Below the pieces are notes generated by a model. The model worked only from the letters and a program-made list of their open reading frames with translations. It did no database searches and was not told the origin of the DNA. Made by a program: the position numbers and the translations under genes. A DNA stretch of 13,801 bases from an uncultured Oscillibacter sp. (GTDB lineage: Bacteria; Bacillota; Clostridia; Oscillospirales; Oscillospiraceae). This document shows positions 6,472 to 13,422 of the stretch, piece by piece (the first letter of the stretch is position 1; each line of letters begins with the position of its first letter). The stretch lies in contig CAMHBH010000049.1 in the NCBI GenBank assembly GCA_946183175.1, forward strand, positions 1 to 13,801, given 5' to 3'.

Positions 6472-7865
6472 CCGCGCGGCGCTGGCCCATCCGTACCCGC
6501 ATTCTGCTGACGCTGATTGTGCTTACGTCGCTGATACTGCTTTCCGTGGCGGTGACGTTCAACCTGTTCATCCGGGGCTACGTACACAGCCGGGCCTCGG
6601 AACAGTTGGATTCCATCCTAAACGGGGTAGTCACGGAGCGACGCGGCGGGGGTATCCGGAAACCCCCGAACGGCAGGGGGCGCAAGTTCGACGGCGGGCA
6701 GGACAGATTGACGGGCGTCCGGGGCAGCGCCGTCGTACTCGACGGGGCCTGCGGTGTCCGCGACGCCCTCAACGGCGATATGGAAACCGGCGAGGAGTTG
6801 TCGGCCTACTTCGCCTCCGGGCATACCCTCAGCGACACGGTTCGCAAAAAGACCGTCGACTTAGACAGCGGTACCTATATCGTCTCCGTCGCCCGCGACC
6901 CCGTGCAGGCCGACGCCTACGTCGTCTGCTACGTCGACGTGACCGCCATACAGGCCTTTACCCGCACAGTCAATGTCGTGTTGCTGGGCGTGATTCTGTC
7001 GGCGTGGGCGCTGTCGGTACTCCTCAGCCGCTGGATTGCGCGCTCGTTCGCCGAACCCATACAGGATTTGTCGGCGTTCGCCGGGGAAATCGGGCGCGGC
7101 GACTTCCAGCGGCGCGCGTTCCGCTTCCACGACGAAGAATTCAGCCGACTTGCGGAGGCCATGAACCGTATGGCCGAGGAACTCCAGAAGGCCAACCGCA
7201 AACAGGAAACTTTCTTTCAGAACGTCTCCCACGAGTTGCGTACCCCGCTGACATCCATCCGGGGCAACGCCGAGGGGATAGTCTACGGCATCATGAACCC
7301 GGAAGTTTCGGGGAAAATCATCCTTGCGGAGGCGGACAGGCTGGGCGGATTCGTAGAGGATTTGCTGTACCTGTCGCGACTGGGCAAGGCGGCACCGGAA
7401 GAGGAGGCGCAGGCCGTCGACTTGCGCGACACGCTGTCGCTGTGCGTATCGGAACAGCGCGCCGAGGCTGAACGCCGGGGGCTGTCGTTCGCGTTCGACT
7501 TCGACGCCGCCCCCGTGCTATTCGCCATCCGCGAGCGCGACGCCCGACAGCTTTTCGGGAATCTGCTCTCGAACGCCATCCGCTACGCCGCCTCGGAAAT
7601 CCGGCTTTCCTGTCACGCTGACGCCTCCGGCGTCGTCGTGCGGATTGCCGACGACGGCCCCGGAATCGCCCCCGGCGACTTGCCGCGTATTTTTGAGCGC
7701 TTCTACAAGGGCGCGGGCGGCAAACACGGTATCGGATTGTCCATCGTGAAGTCCGTCGCCGACATCTACCGGGGCACCGTCACGGCGGAGAACGACAACG
7801 GAGCCGCCTTTACAGTGCGATTCCCAGGCGAAACGGGAAGCCAAACGGCACAACGAACGATATGA
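6468..7865 (+). CDS. Sensor histidine kinase, HAMP type, partner of the upstream regulator
   Basis: This is a 465-residue membrane kinase. TM1 is at about 12-36 and TM2 at about 167-190, enclosing an extracellular sensor region of ~130 residues with an Arg/Gly-rich start. A HAMP linker follows (about 191-243). The HisKA dimerisation domain has the phospho-acceptor His255 in NVSHELRTPL. The ATPase domain shows the N box around Asn369 (GNLLSNAIRYA), the G1 box DDGPGI (395-400), the F box ERFYKG and the G2 box GIGLS (421-425). All catalytic boxes are intact. The start is the GTG at 6468, overlapping the regulator's TGA, with GGGGG just upstream; translational coupling is likely. The sensor region is not recognised, so the stimulus is unknown. 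Confidence 0.94.
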   Translation: MTARRWPIRTRILLTLIVLTSLILLSVAVTFNLFIRGYVHSRASEQLDSILNGVVTERRGGGIRKPPNGRGRKFDGGQDRLTGVRGSAVVLDGACGVRDALNGDMETGEELSAYFASGHTLSDTVRKKTVDLDSGTYIVSVARDPVQADAYVVCYVDVTAIQAFTRTVNVVLLGVILSAWALSVLLSRWIARSFAEPIQDLSAFAGEIGRGDFQRRAFRFHDEEFSRLAEAMNRMAEELQKANRKQETFFQNVSHELRTPLTSIRGNAEGIVYGIMNPEVSGKIILAEADRLGGFVEDLLYLSRLGKAAPEEEAQAVDLRDTLSLCVSEQRAEAERRGLSFAFDFDAAPVLFAIRERDARQLFGNLLSNAIRYAASEIRLSCHADASGVVVRIADDGPGIAPGDLPRIFERFYKGAGGKHGIGLSIVKSVADIYRGTVTAENDNGAAFTVRFPGETGSQTAQRTI

Positions 7866-7884
7866 CGGCGTACAAAACGGAAAT

Positions 7885-7965
7885 CCCTCCGCCGCGATTT
7901 TCACGAGCCTGACAAGTTTTTCCTCCCCGCCGCGCAGGGATAAAACGAAAGCCCTCCGCCGCGAT
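7885..7965. repeat. Two copies of CCCTCCGCCGCGAT between the kinase and dpaB
   Basis: The 14-base sequence occurs at 7885-7898 and again at 7952-7965. The second copy is the left arm of the terminator; the first has no matching right arm nearby and may be a leftover of an older terminator or of a short duplication. The gap is non-coding and holds nothing else that I recognise. Confidence 0.5.
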
Positions 7966-7980
7966 ACGGGGAGGGTTTTT
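7952..7980. terminator. Terminator shared by the two-component operon and dpaAB
   Basis: CCCTCC (7952-7957) pairs with GGAGGG (7970-7975), extended by CCG/CGG inside after a single bulge, with a 5-base loop and five T at 7976-7980. The minus-strand dpaB gene ends at 7982, and reading that way the hairpin is followed by a T-rich stretch, so it may serve both. Confidence 0.85.
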
Positions 7981-7981
7981 C

Positions 7982-8560
7982 CTATGCGCCCAGCAAAAGC
8001 GGCTGAATCTGTCGGCCACGGAGGGCGGCGTCCAAAGTCTCGGGCAGGCGCGAGAAGTCCGCGACCAGCGACGTGGGCTTTGCGCTGGCGTTGTCCTGTC
8101 CGAACGGGACAAAGTAGTAATTCTTCCGTACAAGTAATTCCCCGATGTTCTTCGCCCCGGCGGACAGCCCGTCGTTACTCGATACCGCAATAATTACGGG
8201 CCTGTCGTTGCGCAAATGCGCCTTCGCGGCCATCGTCACGGCGCTGTCCGTGACGCCGTGGGCAAGTTTGGCAATCGTGTTGCCCGTCGCGGGCGCGATA
8301 ACCAGCGCGTCCAGGAGCTTTTTCGGCCCGACGGGTTCCACGTCCGGAATCGTGCGGAGCGGTTCGCGCCCGGTCAGCGCCCGGATACGTGCGAGAAAGT
8401 CGGCGGCGTCGCCGAAACGCGTGTCCGACGCCGCGCTGATTTCGGATACGATGGGTATCACCGTCTCATAGATTTCCGTCAGCGTCTGTAGGGCGCGTAG
8501 TACGGCCTCGTGGGTACAGAAGGAGCCGCAAAGCGCGAATCCGATTCTTTCCTGTCTCAT
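7982..8560 (-). CDS. dpaB: Dipicolinate synthase subunit B
   Basis: A 192-residue flavoprotein-fold protein (Bacillus SpoVFB is about 200). The N-terminus RIGFALCGSFCTH, the segment around 87-105 (VIAPATGNTIAKLAHGVTD) and PVIIAVSSNDGL (121-132) are typical of DpaB. With DpaA it makes dipicolinic acid from a lysine-pathway intermediate in the mother cell during sporulation; dipicolinate with Ca2+ fills the spore core and gives heat resistance. The ATG at 8560 follows GAGGTGA with an eight-base spacing, and that SD overlaps the dpaA stop codon, so the two are translationally coupled. Lysine genes (asd, dapA), which follow in the Bacillus operon, are absent here. Confidence 0.93.
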   Translation of the reverse strand: MRQERIGFALCGSFCTHEAVLRALQTLTEIYETVIPIVSEISAASDTRFGDAADFLARIRALTGREPLRTIPDVEPVGPKKLLDALVIAPATGNTIAKLAHGVTDSAVTMAAKAHLRNDRPVIIAVSSNDGLSAGAKNIGELLVRKNYYFVPFGQDNASAKPTSLVADFSRLPETLDAALRGRQIQPLLLGA

Positions 8561-8568
8561 GCAGGAAG

Positions 8569-9354
8569 TCACCTCAATTCCCTGAGAAGTTCGTACACCG
8601 TATCCCGGAGAATCGCCGCCGCGCCGCGCGGGACTAGCCGTCCCGGGAGCCCCCGCGCCCACAGGTACGCCACCCCCGGCGGTATCGGCGACGCCGTGCA
8701 AGGTTTGGACGCGAGGTCCATCAGGAAGCAGTCGGGCGGGAGTTCGCGGAGCAATCCGGAATCGAGTACCGGCGCGGGAATCGTATTGTAGACAATCGGG
8801 AAGGGGCGGAGTTCGCCCGCGAGGCGCGACGCGTCGACGGCCCGCATACCGAGGGCGCGTATCCATGCGCGGTCGTCCGGATTCCGCGCCGCCGCCGTGA
8901 CTTCCGCGCCCATTCCGCGCAAACGCTGACACAGCAGTTTCCCGATACGCCCGAAACCCAGTACCAGACAGTGTTTACCCGACACGCCCTCCCGGGTATG
9001 CGTCAGCGTCAGACAGATTGCGGCGTCGGCGGTGGCGGCGGCGTTGGCAATCGCCAGCGGTTCGTATTCCATGTAGTCCGTGAGGGAGAGGCCGCGCCGC
9101 CGCGCCTCCGCGGCGATTTCGTCGGGCACCAGTCCGGCGAACAGGCGCTGTCCGGCCCGGAAACGCGACAGCGCTTCCTCTATTGACAGCCCGGCGATTC
9201 GCCCGTCGGCGTCGACGAGCGGCACGGGCAGTACGACGACATCCGCGCCGAGCGCCGCTTCCGCGCCGTAGACGCTCTGTCCGTCCGCCTCCAACAGCCG
9301 GACGAGTTCGGCGGCCCTCTCCCCGCCGCCCGCGACCCCAAATGTTTTCTTCAT
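8569..9354 (-). CDS. dpaA: Dipicolinate synthase subunit A
   Basis: The 261-residue product has an N-terminal domain starting MKKTFGVAGGGERAAEL and a second Rossmann fold with the NAD(P)-binding GFGRIG at 133-138, followed by NTIPAPVL (190-197) and LMDLASKPC (211-219), as in SpoVFA. It is the catalytic dehydrogenase-like subunit of dipicolinate synthase. It is about 35 residues shorter than Bacillus SpoVFA, mainly in the N-terminal half. ATG at 9354 is chosen, ten bases after GGGAGG; a TTG two codons upstream (9360) would be only four bases from the SD and is less likely. First gene of a two-gene sporulation operon, expected to be active in the mother cell. Confidence 0.93.
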   Translation of the reverse strand: MKKTFGVAGGGERAAELVRLLEADGQSVYGAEAALGADVVVLPVPLVDADGRIAGLSIEEALSRFRAGQRLFAGLVPDEIAAEARRRGLSLTDYMEYEPLAIANAAATADAAICLTLTHTREGVSGKHCLVLGFGRIGKLLCQRLRGMGAEVTAAARNPDDRAWIRALGMRAVDASRLAGELRPFPIVYNTIPAPVLDSGLLRELPPDCFLMDLASKPCTASPIPPGVAYLWARGLPGRLVPRGAAAILRDTVYELLRELR

Positions 9355-9374
9355 GCACAATACGCCTCCCGTAC

Positions 9375-9402
9375 CATGCTATGGGAAACCCGCCCCGGGC
9401 GT
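9375..9402 (-). promoter_or_regulatory. Possible sigma-K promoter of dpaAB
   Basis: On the minus strand AC (9402-9401) is followed after 17 bases by CATAGCATG (9383-9375), one mismatch from the sigma-K -10 CATANNNTA. Sigma-K is the known regulator of dipicolinate synthase genes in Bacillus. The predicted start would fall on or next to the SD (9365-9370), leaving a very short leader, so this is tentative. Confidence 0.3.
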
Positions 9403-9422
9403 GACTTCTTTCGCGCGGGCAG

Positions 9423-9451
9423 TAGACTAGCGCGCGTTTTTATGGTATACT
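9423..9451 (+). promoter_or_regulatory. Extended -10 promoter for the 422-residue protein gene
   Basis: TAGACT (9423-9428), a 17-base spacer and TATACT (9446-9451) preceded by TGG (extended -10). It lies about 32 bases before the ATG and after the divergent dpaA promoter region. Confidence 0.65.
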
Positions 9452-9482
9452 CCTCCCAGCGACTTACAAAGGGGGACAGTCT

Positions 9483-10751
9483 ATGTTTACGGATGAGCTG
9501 TACGAGGCGGCATTCGACTACAGGAAGACGAAGTTATGGAAGCAGATGTTTGACAGCGAGCTGTTCGCGGTTCGTTTTACGGACGGGGAAATCGGTTACT
9601 GTTGCGTCATGGGACTTGCCGGGGAACACATCGCGCTGGCGGTGTACGTCGGGCAGGAGGGATTCCAGAGTTTCCGCGAACTGGCCTTCCGGGACGACGA
9701 CGAGGACGGGGACGACGAACCCGATATGAACTGGATGTTCCGTCAGTCGTACTTGCAGTGCGCGTTCGAGAGCCGGCACGATTTGAGCGAGGAGGAGGTG
9801 TCGGAGGTGCGGGACTACACGCATACGCACAGAATCCCCATGCGGGGCGCGCACGCGTGGCCCAACTTCACGAAGTCGGCGCGCTACCGGGTGCCGTGGC
9901 GTCTGGAGGCCCCGCAGGACGAGCGGCGCATGACGGAGGCCTTGCGCGCGGGGGTGGCGCTGTCGGAGATTCTGGAGCAGAAGTCCAAGGACGACATCGG
10001 GCTGTACCCGGTGGACGAGGAGACGCAGAGACTGCCGCTCCTGACGCCGCTGGATACCGGCTACGCGCTGAGTACGACGCCGGTGCCGCCGGAGTGGGAG
10101 GAGGAGTTCCCGGAGCCGTCGCCGCTGGAGGCCGGACAGGTCGACGAACTGCTGAAATTACGCAAGCGGGGCGTCTACGACTGCGAACTGATTCGCTTGC
10201 CGGGACTGCTCGAAGGACAGGCCGACGCCGAGGAGGCCCCGTACTTCCCCGCGCTGGTACTCTGCGCCGACGCGAAAACCGGGCAAATGCTGGCGACGAA
10301 CGCCGTCACCGACTACGACACGCGCCCGGAATCTCTGCGCGACGAGTTCCTCCGCGCCCTGGTGGACAGCGGCGAGTGTCCGCGGGCCATCCGGGCGCGC
10401 AACGGGCAGACGCGGGCGCTGTTGTCGAACCTCTGCATAGAGGGTCACATACTGTTCAGCGTGGAGGAGAATCTGCCGGGGCTTGACAACGCGCGCGAAC
10501 AGGTATTAGGCATGTTGCGCAAGACGGGCGGCGCGCCGTGGGACGACGAGGACGAGGACGACGGGGACGGGGAGGAAATCGACATCGAGGCGGCGCTGGC
10601 GGAGGCGGTCGACGACCTGATGAACATGTCGGACGCGGAGCTGAAGCGCCTCCCACCGAAGATGATACGGCAGGTGCTGGAAATGGCGAATTTCGGCTTT
10701 GTGCCGCAGGAACTCCAACTCCGTTTGCGGCGGCTGTTCAAGAACCTGTGA
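9483..10751 (+). CDS. Conserved protein of unknown function, 422 residues
   Basis: Not assigned a function. No signal peptide or membrane helix is visible, so it is probably cytoplasmic. The N-terminal part (1-~140; ELYEAAFDYRKTKLWK, then a GLAGEHIALAVYVGQEGF strand-turn motif at 45-61) and the middle part (about 215-340; CELIRLPGL, YFPALVLCADAKTGQML) look like two alpha/beta domains and recall the DUF7309 and DUF6930 families, which I name from memory without a search. Two acidic tracts stand out: 71-81 (DDDEDGDDEPD) and 354-368. The C-terminal ~45 residues are helical. The ATG at 9483 has AAAGGGGGA just upstream. It has its own promoter and terminator and so is a single-gene unit; neighbours give no clue to its role. 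Confidence 0.88.
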   Translation: MFTDELYEAAFDYRKTKLWKQMFDSELFAVRFTDGEIGYCCVMGLAGEHIALAVYVGQEGFQSFRELAFRDDDEDGDDEPDMNWMFRQSYLQCAFESRHDLSEEEVSEVRDYTHTHRIPMRGAHAWPNFTKSARYRVPWRLEAPQDERRMTEALRAGVALSEILEQKSKDDIGLYPVDEETQRLPLLTPLDTGYALSTTPVPPEWEEEFPEPSPLEAGQVDELLKLRKRGVYDCELIRLPGLLEGQADAEEAPYFPALVLCADAKTGQMLATNAVTDYDTRPESLRDEFLRALVDSGECPRAIRARNGQTRALLSNLCIEGHILFSVEENLPGLDNAREQVLGMLRKTGGAPWDDEDEDDGDGEEIDIEAALAEAVDDLMNMSDAELKRLPPKMIRQVLEMANFGFVPQELQLRLRRLFKNL

Positions 10752-10806
10752 GCTATCGCGGGGCGGTTTCAGCCTCCCCGTTGACACGGTGCCGCATACG
10801 CTGACA

Positions 10807-10840
10807 AAAGAGACGGCTTCCGGGCGGAAACCGTCTCTTT
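10807..10840. terminator. Strong bidirectional terminator
   Basis: AAAGAGACGG (10807-10816) pairs perfectly with CCGTCTCTTT (10831-10840), and TTCC/GGAA extends it inside after one mismatch. The A-rich left arm and T-rich right arm let it work in both directions, between the 422-residue protein gene and the convergent nitroreductase gene ending at 10845. Confidence 0.9.
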
Positions 10841-10844
10841 GCTG

Positions 10845-11357
10845 TTAGATATGCTTCACGAACTCCGGAAGCGGTTTGCGGTTATGGTGGAGCTGTGAGG
10901 GGTGGGCGTTGTCGGCGGGGTAGCCGAGGGACAGCAACGCAATCGGGACGGTTCCGGCCATCTCCGGGAAGGCTTCGAGGAGCTTGTCGGGCTGGAACAT
11001 GCCGATATAGGTCGTGCCGAGGCCGAGTTCGGCGGCCTGTAACATCATCTGCGTGGCGGCGATTGCGGCGTCAATCTCGCCGTGGTCCTTGCCGTCGTAC
11101 TCCCGCTTCCACGACACCGCCGGGTCGTAGGCCACCACGAGCATGACAGGCGGGTGAAAGTGCGACGCCGTGCAGGCGTCGACTTTTTCCAGCGCCTCCT
11201 TGCTTTCCAGCACAAAGATTCTCTGCGGCTGGAAATTGTGCGCCGTGGGGGCGCTCTGCGCGGCCTTGAGGACGAGTTCGAGTTTGGCGGGCTCTACGGG
11301 CGCGTCGCTGTAGCGGCGCAGGGAGTAGCGCGCCTCCGAAAGGGTCTTGAAATCCAT
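10845..11357 (-). CDS. Nitroreductase-family FMN oxidoreductase (small type)
   Basis: This encodes 170 residues, typical of the short clostridial nitroreductase group. The N-terminal EARYSLRRYSD is the FMN-phosphate-binding segment, followed by LKAAQSAPTAHNFQPQ, and AAELGLGTTYIGMF near 127-140 is the characteristic Gly-rich segment; the end has LLSLGYPAD. Members bind FMN as dimers and reduce nitro compounds, quinones or related electrophiles with NAD(P)H; the natural substrate is unknown. The ATG at 11357 has AAGGAGA about seven bases upstream. No convincing promoter was found in the 114 bases upstream, although a short dyad CAGAAATTCTG (11376-11386) is there. It could be co-transcribed with the membrane-protein gene upstream. 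Confidence 0.9.
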   Translation of the reverse strand: MDFKTLSEARYSLRRYSDAPVEPAKLELVLKAAQSAPTAHNFQPQRIFVLESKEALEKVDACTASHFHPPVMLVVAYDPAVSWKREYDGKDHGEIDAAIAATQMMLQAAELGLGTTYIGMFQPDKLLEAFPEMAGTVPIALLSLGYPADNAHPSQLHHNRKPLPEFVKHI

Positions 11358-11430
11358 AGCGGGTCTCCTTAAATACAGAAATTCTGCCTAAGCGGTTGCA
11401 GTTCCTCCCATTTACGGGGATTGTGGCGGA

Positions 11431-11463
11431 AGGGGCAAGCTGTCCGCACACGTTGGCGCCCCT
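11431..11463. other. Intergenic hairpin downstream of the membrane-protein gene
   Basis: AGGGGC (11431-11436) pairs with GCCCCT (11458-11463) around a 21-base loop. There is no T tract on either side, so terminator function is doubtful. It may be a remnant of an intergenic palindromic repeat; only one copy is seen here. Confidence 0.3.
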
Positions 11464-11471
11464 ACCCTGCG

Positions 11472-12380
11472 TTACGCAGTCCTTTCAAGGTAAGCGGAGT
11501 ACCTATCTTTTAACTCGCCGTAGATGCCGGCTATGAGCTTGCACTGTTTGTCGGATACGTGCACATCCAACTCATGCACAAGGGCGTTTCTGACCTTGCG
11601 CAAGTTATTGATTTCCGCGCGTTCATCAGGCGAAATTTGTTCGCTTCTCACCAGAACATCCATGGATTGGAGAATCATCGGCTTTTTAATCGGCTTTTCA
11701 TCATACGGCTTGTACCGATTCGATGCCGGGAAGCGTTTCATAATTTCCGTTGCAAATTCGGTTATGATTTTTTCGAGAGAGATGTAATGCGTGAGAAATA
11801 CGCCCATATTCTTGAATGAGTCGTCGTATGAACCGTATCTTATGCCGAACTTCAGAACTTCATGGGCCAGTTCTTTCGTGATTTTGTCAGGGTCTAAAAT
11901 GGAGATACCGAAAAAGAGAATGGACACGAAGCCAACGCAAAACAAGCAGACACTCACGTCAATAATAAACGCGTACCCGTTGAAGAAACCGCGGCTTAGG
12001 AAGATGATTCCCAAGACGCACGCGAGAATGGTCACTCCGCAAACAACGGATATTGAGATAATCATGCCATAGTATTGACGAGTCAGTGATTTTGCCGCTT
12101 CATATTCGCTGTCGTCCTGCTGGAGCTTATCATCCGCGTCCTGCTGGAACTTGCCGACAAAAAAGGTGTACGATGTCAGCGTCAGTCCCAGAAGCCCGGC
12201 GATTACCTGCGCCATAGCGGAGAAAAGATAGAGAAGCTGGTTGTCATTCAGGAGAACGAAGCGGAAACATTTTGCCGCAATCGCACTCACCACGAGACTG
12301 AACAGCATGGAGATTATTATGCCTTTTGTAATTTTAGAAGGCACGATAATCTTTTCGCAGAATTTTTTTACTTTGTCCAT
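11472..12380 (-). CDS. Membrane protein with cytoplasmic HEPN-like tail
   Basis: The family is not recognised with certainty. The 302-residue protein has four probable membrane helices (about 19-41, 50-76, 104-130, 135-162) and then a ~140-residue soluble tail, probably cytoplasmic. In the tail, LRKVRNALVHELDVHVSD contains RNALVH (264-269), which fits the R-x4-H signature of HEPN ribonucleases in its usual setting at a helix end. HEPN proteins often cut RNA in toxin-antitoxin, abortive-infection and CRISPR-linked systems; a membrane-tethered form would fit a phage-sensing effector, but catalysis is inferred. The gene is visibly AT-richer, with different codon use from its ~65% GC neighbours, suggesting recent acquisition. 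ATG at 12380 is preferred (GAGGG five bases upstream); a GTG at 12401 would add seven residues. Confidence 0.75.
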   Translation of the reverse strand: MDKVKKFCEKIIVPSKITKGIIISMLFSLVVSAIAAKCFRFVLLNDNQLLYLFSAMAQVIAGLLGLTLTSYTFFVGKFQQDADDKLQQDDSEYEAAKSLTRQYYGMIISISVVCGVTILACVLGIIFLSRGFFNGYAFIIDVSVCLFCVGFVSILFFGISILDPDKITKELAHEVLKFGIRYGSYDDSFKNMGVFLTHYISLEKIITEFATEIMKRFPASNRYKPYDEKPIKKPMILQSMDVLVRSEQISPDERAEINNLRKVRNALVHELDVHVSDKQCKLIAGIYGELKDRYSAYLERTA

Positions 12381-12404
12381 AAATACCCTCGTGTCATTCA
12401 CACA

Positions 12405-12466
12405 TCCCCCTCCCGGATGGGAGGGGGAGAGGTTTGGGTATCCGTTCGCCCCTTTTGGATGGGGCG
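12405..12466. repeat. Two tandem GC-rich hairpins after rplL
   Basis: The first is a perfect 10-bp stem, TCCCCCTCCC (12405-12414) with GGGAGGGGGA (12419-12428), closed by a GGAT loop. The second pairs CGCCCC (12447-12452) with GGGGCG (12461-12466). Both contain GGATGGG and are followed by GGAGAGG/GGAGAGG-like and GTATC-type sequence, so they look like diverged copies about 42 bases apart. Neither has a T tract on either strand. They lie in the gap between rplL and the membrane-protein gene and may be weak terminators, RNA stabilisers, or a repeat element marking the insertion boundary. Confidence 0.6.
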
Positions 12467-12496
12467 CGGAGAGGCTACGGAGAAGGTATCGTGGGA

Positions 12497-12865
12497 TTAC
12501 TTGAGCTCGACCTTGCCGCCGACTTCCTCAATCTTCTTCTTAAGTTCCTCAGCCTCTTCCTTGCCGAGGCCCTCTTTGAGGGTGGACGGGTTGTCTTCGA
12601 CGGTCTTCTTGGCTTCGGCGAGGCCCTGCCCCGTGATTTCGCGCACGACCTTGATGACCTTAATCTTGGAGCTGGCGTCGAACCCGGTCAGCACCACGTC
12701 GAACGAGGTCTTCTCCTCCACGACGGGGGCCGCGGCGGCGGCGGGGGCGGCCATAGCGGCGGCGGATACGCCGAACTCCTCTTCCAGCGCGTGGACGAGT
12801 TCGCTCAGTTCCAGAACCTTCAGCTCTTTGATTTCGTTCAGCAGAGCGGTGACTTTCTCAGACAT
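12497..12865 (-). CDS. rplL: Ribosomal protein bL12 (L7/L12)
   Basis: The 122-residue product has the standard layout: N-terminal dimerisation helices (1-~33, ending EEEFGVSAAA), an Ala/Pro hinge (about 34-50), and the C-terminal factor-binding domain (53-122) with SFDVVL, KIKVIKVVREITGQGLAEAKK and GKVELK. It forms the ribosomal stalk with L10 and recruits elongation factors. AGGAGGA precedes the ATG at good spacing, and the gene lies 26 bases after rplJ. The usual next gene, rpoB, is not downstream; instead two hairpins and an acquired-looking gene follow. Confidence 0.98.
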   Translation of the reverse strand: MSEKVTALLNEIKELKVLELSELVHALEEEFGVSAAAMAAPAAAAAPVVEEKTSFDVVLTGFDASSKIKVIKVVREITGQGLAEAKKTVEDNPSTLKEGLGKEEAEELKKKIEEVGGKVELK

Positions 12866-12891
12866 GGGAATTTCCTCCTGTTACTATGTGA

Positions 12892-13422
12892 TTATTCGGC
12901 GGCGGGGGCGGGTGCTTCGGCGGGGGCCTCCATTTTCTCGGCAATCTGTTTGAGCACGACGGCCAGACCCGTAATGGGGGCGAGCATGGTGCCGAGAACC
13001 TGCGCCTGTAACGTGGGCAGGGGCGGGATAGCGGCGAGGGCGTTGATGGTGTCGAGGTCGACGGCCTTGCCGTCCATGAAGCCGCCCTTAATCTCAAACT
13101 TGTCGTTGAGCTTCTTGGCGTAGTCGGCCATGATACGCGCGGGGGCTACGGGGTCGTCGGCACTGATGGCCAGAGAGGTCGTACCGTTGAGATGGGAGTC
13201 GAGGTCGTTCAGGCCGGTGTTGTCGAACGCGAACCGCAGGAGCGTGTTCTTGACGACGGCGTAGTCGACCTCGTTCTCGCGGCACTCCTTACGGAGCGCG
13301 GTATCCTCCGCGACGGTAATGCCTCTGTAGTCCACGATGACGCCGGCGGCGGCGTTGCGGATTTTCTCGGTCAACTGCTCTACGACCGCCTTTTTCTCCG
13401 CCAGGACTTTTGCGTTGGGCAT
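12892..13422 (-). CDS. rplJ: Ribosomal protein uL10
   Basis: This 176-residue protein has the L10 signature VVEQLTEKIRNAAAGVIVDYRGITV near the N-terminus, then KNTLLRFAF and the helix-rich C-terminal tail that binds L12 dimers, with a Pro/Ala/Glu-rich end. L10 anchors the stalk to 23S rRNA and also binds its own mRNA leader. The frame extends upstream, but the ATG at 13422 has a perfect GGAGGTGA seven bases before it and gives the normal length. It is the first gene of the rplJ-rplL operon. Confidence 0.98.
   Translation of the reverse strand: MPNAKVLAEKKAVVEQLTEKIRNAAAGVIVDYRGITVAEDTALRKECRENEVDYAVVKNTLLRFAFDNTGLNDLDSHLNGTTSLAISADDPVAPARIMADYAKKLNDKFEIKGGFMDGKAVDLDTINALAAIPPLPTLQAQVLGTMLAPITGLAVVLKQIAEKMEAPAEAPAPAAE

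Noticed and set aside
12381..12401. GTG start at 12401 for the membrane protein
   Set aside because: Its upstream purines belong to the 12405-12428 hairpin stem; the ATG at 12380 has a free GAGGG at good spacing. It remains possible.
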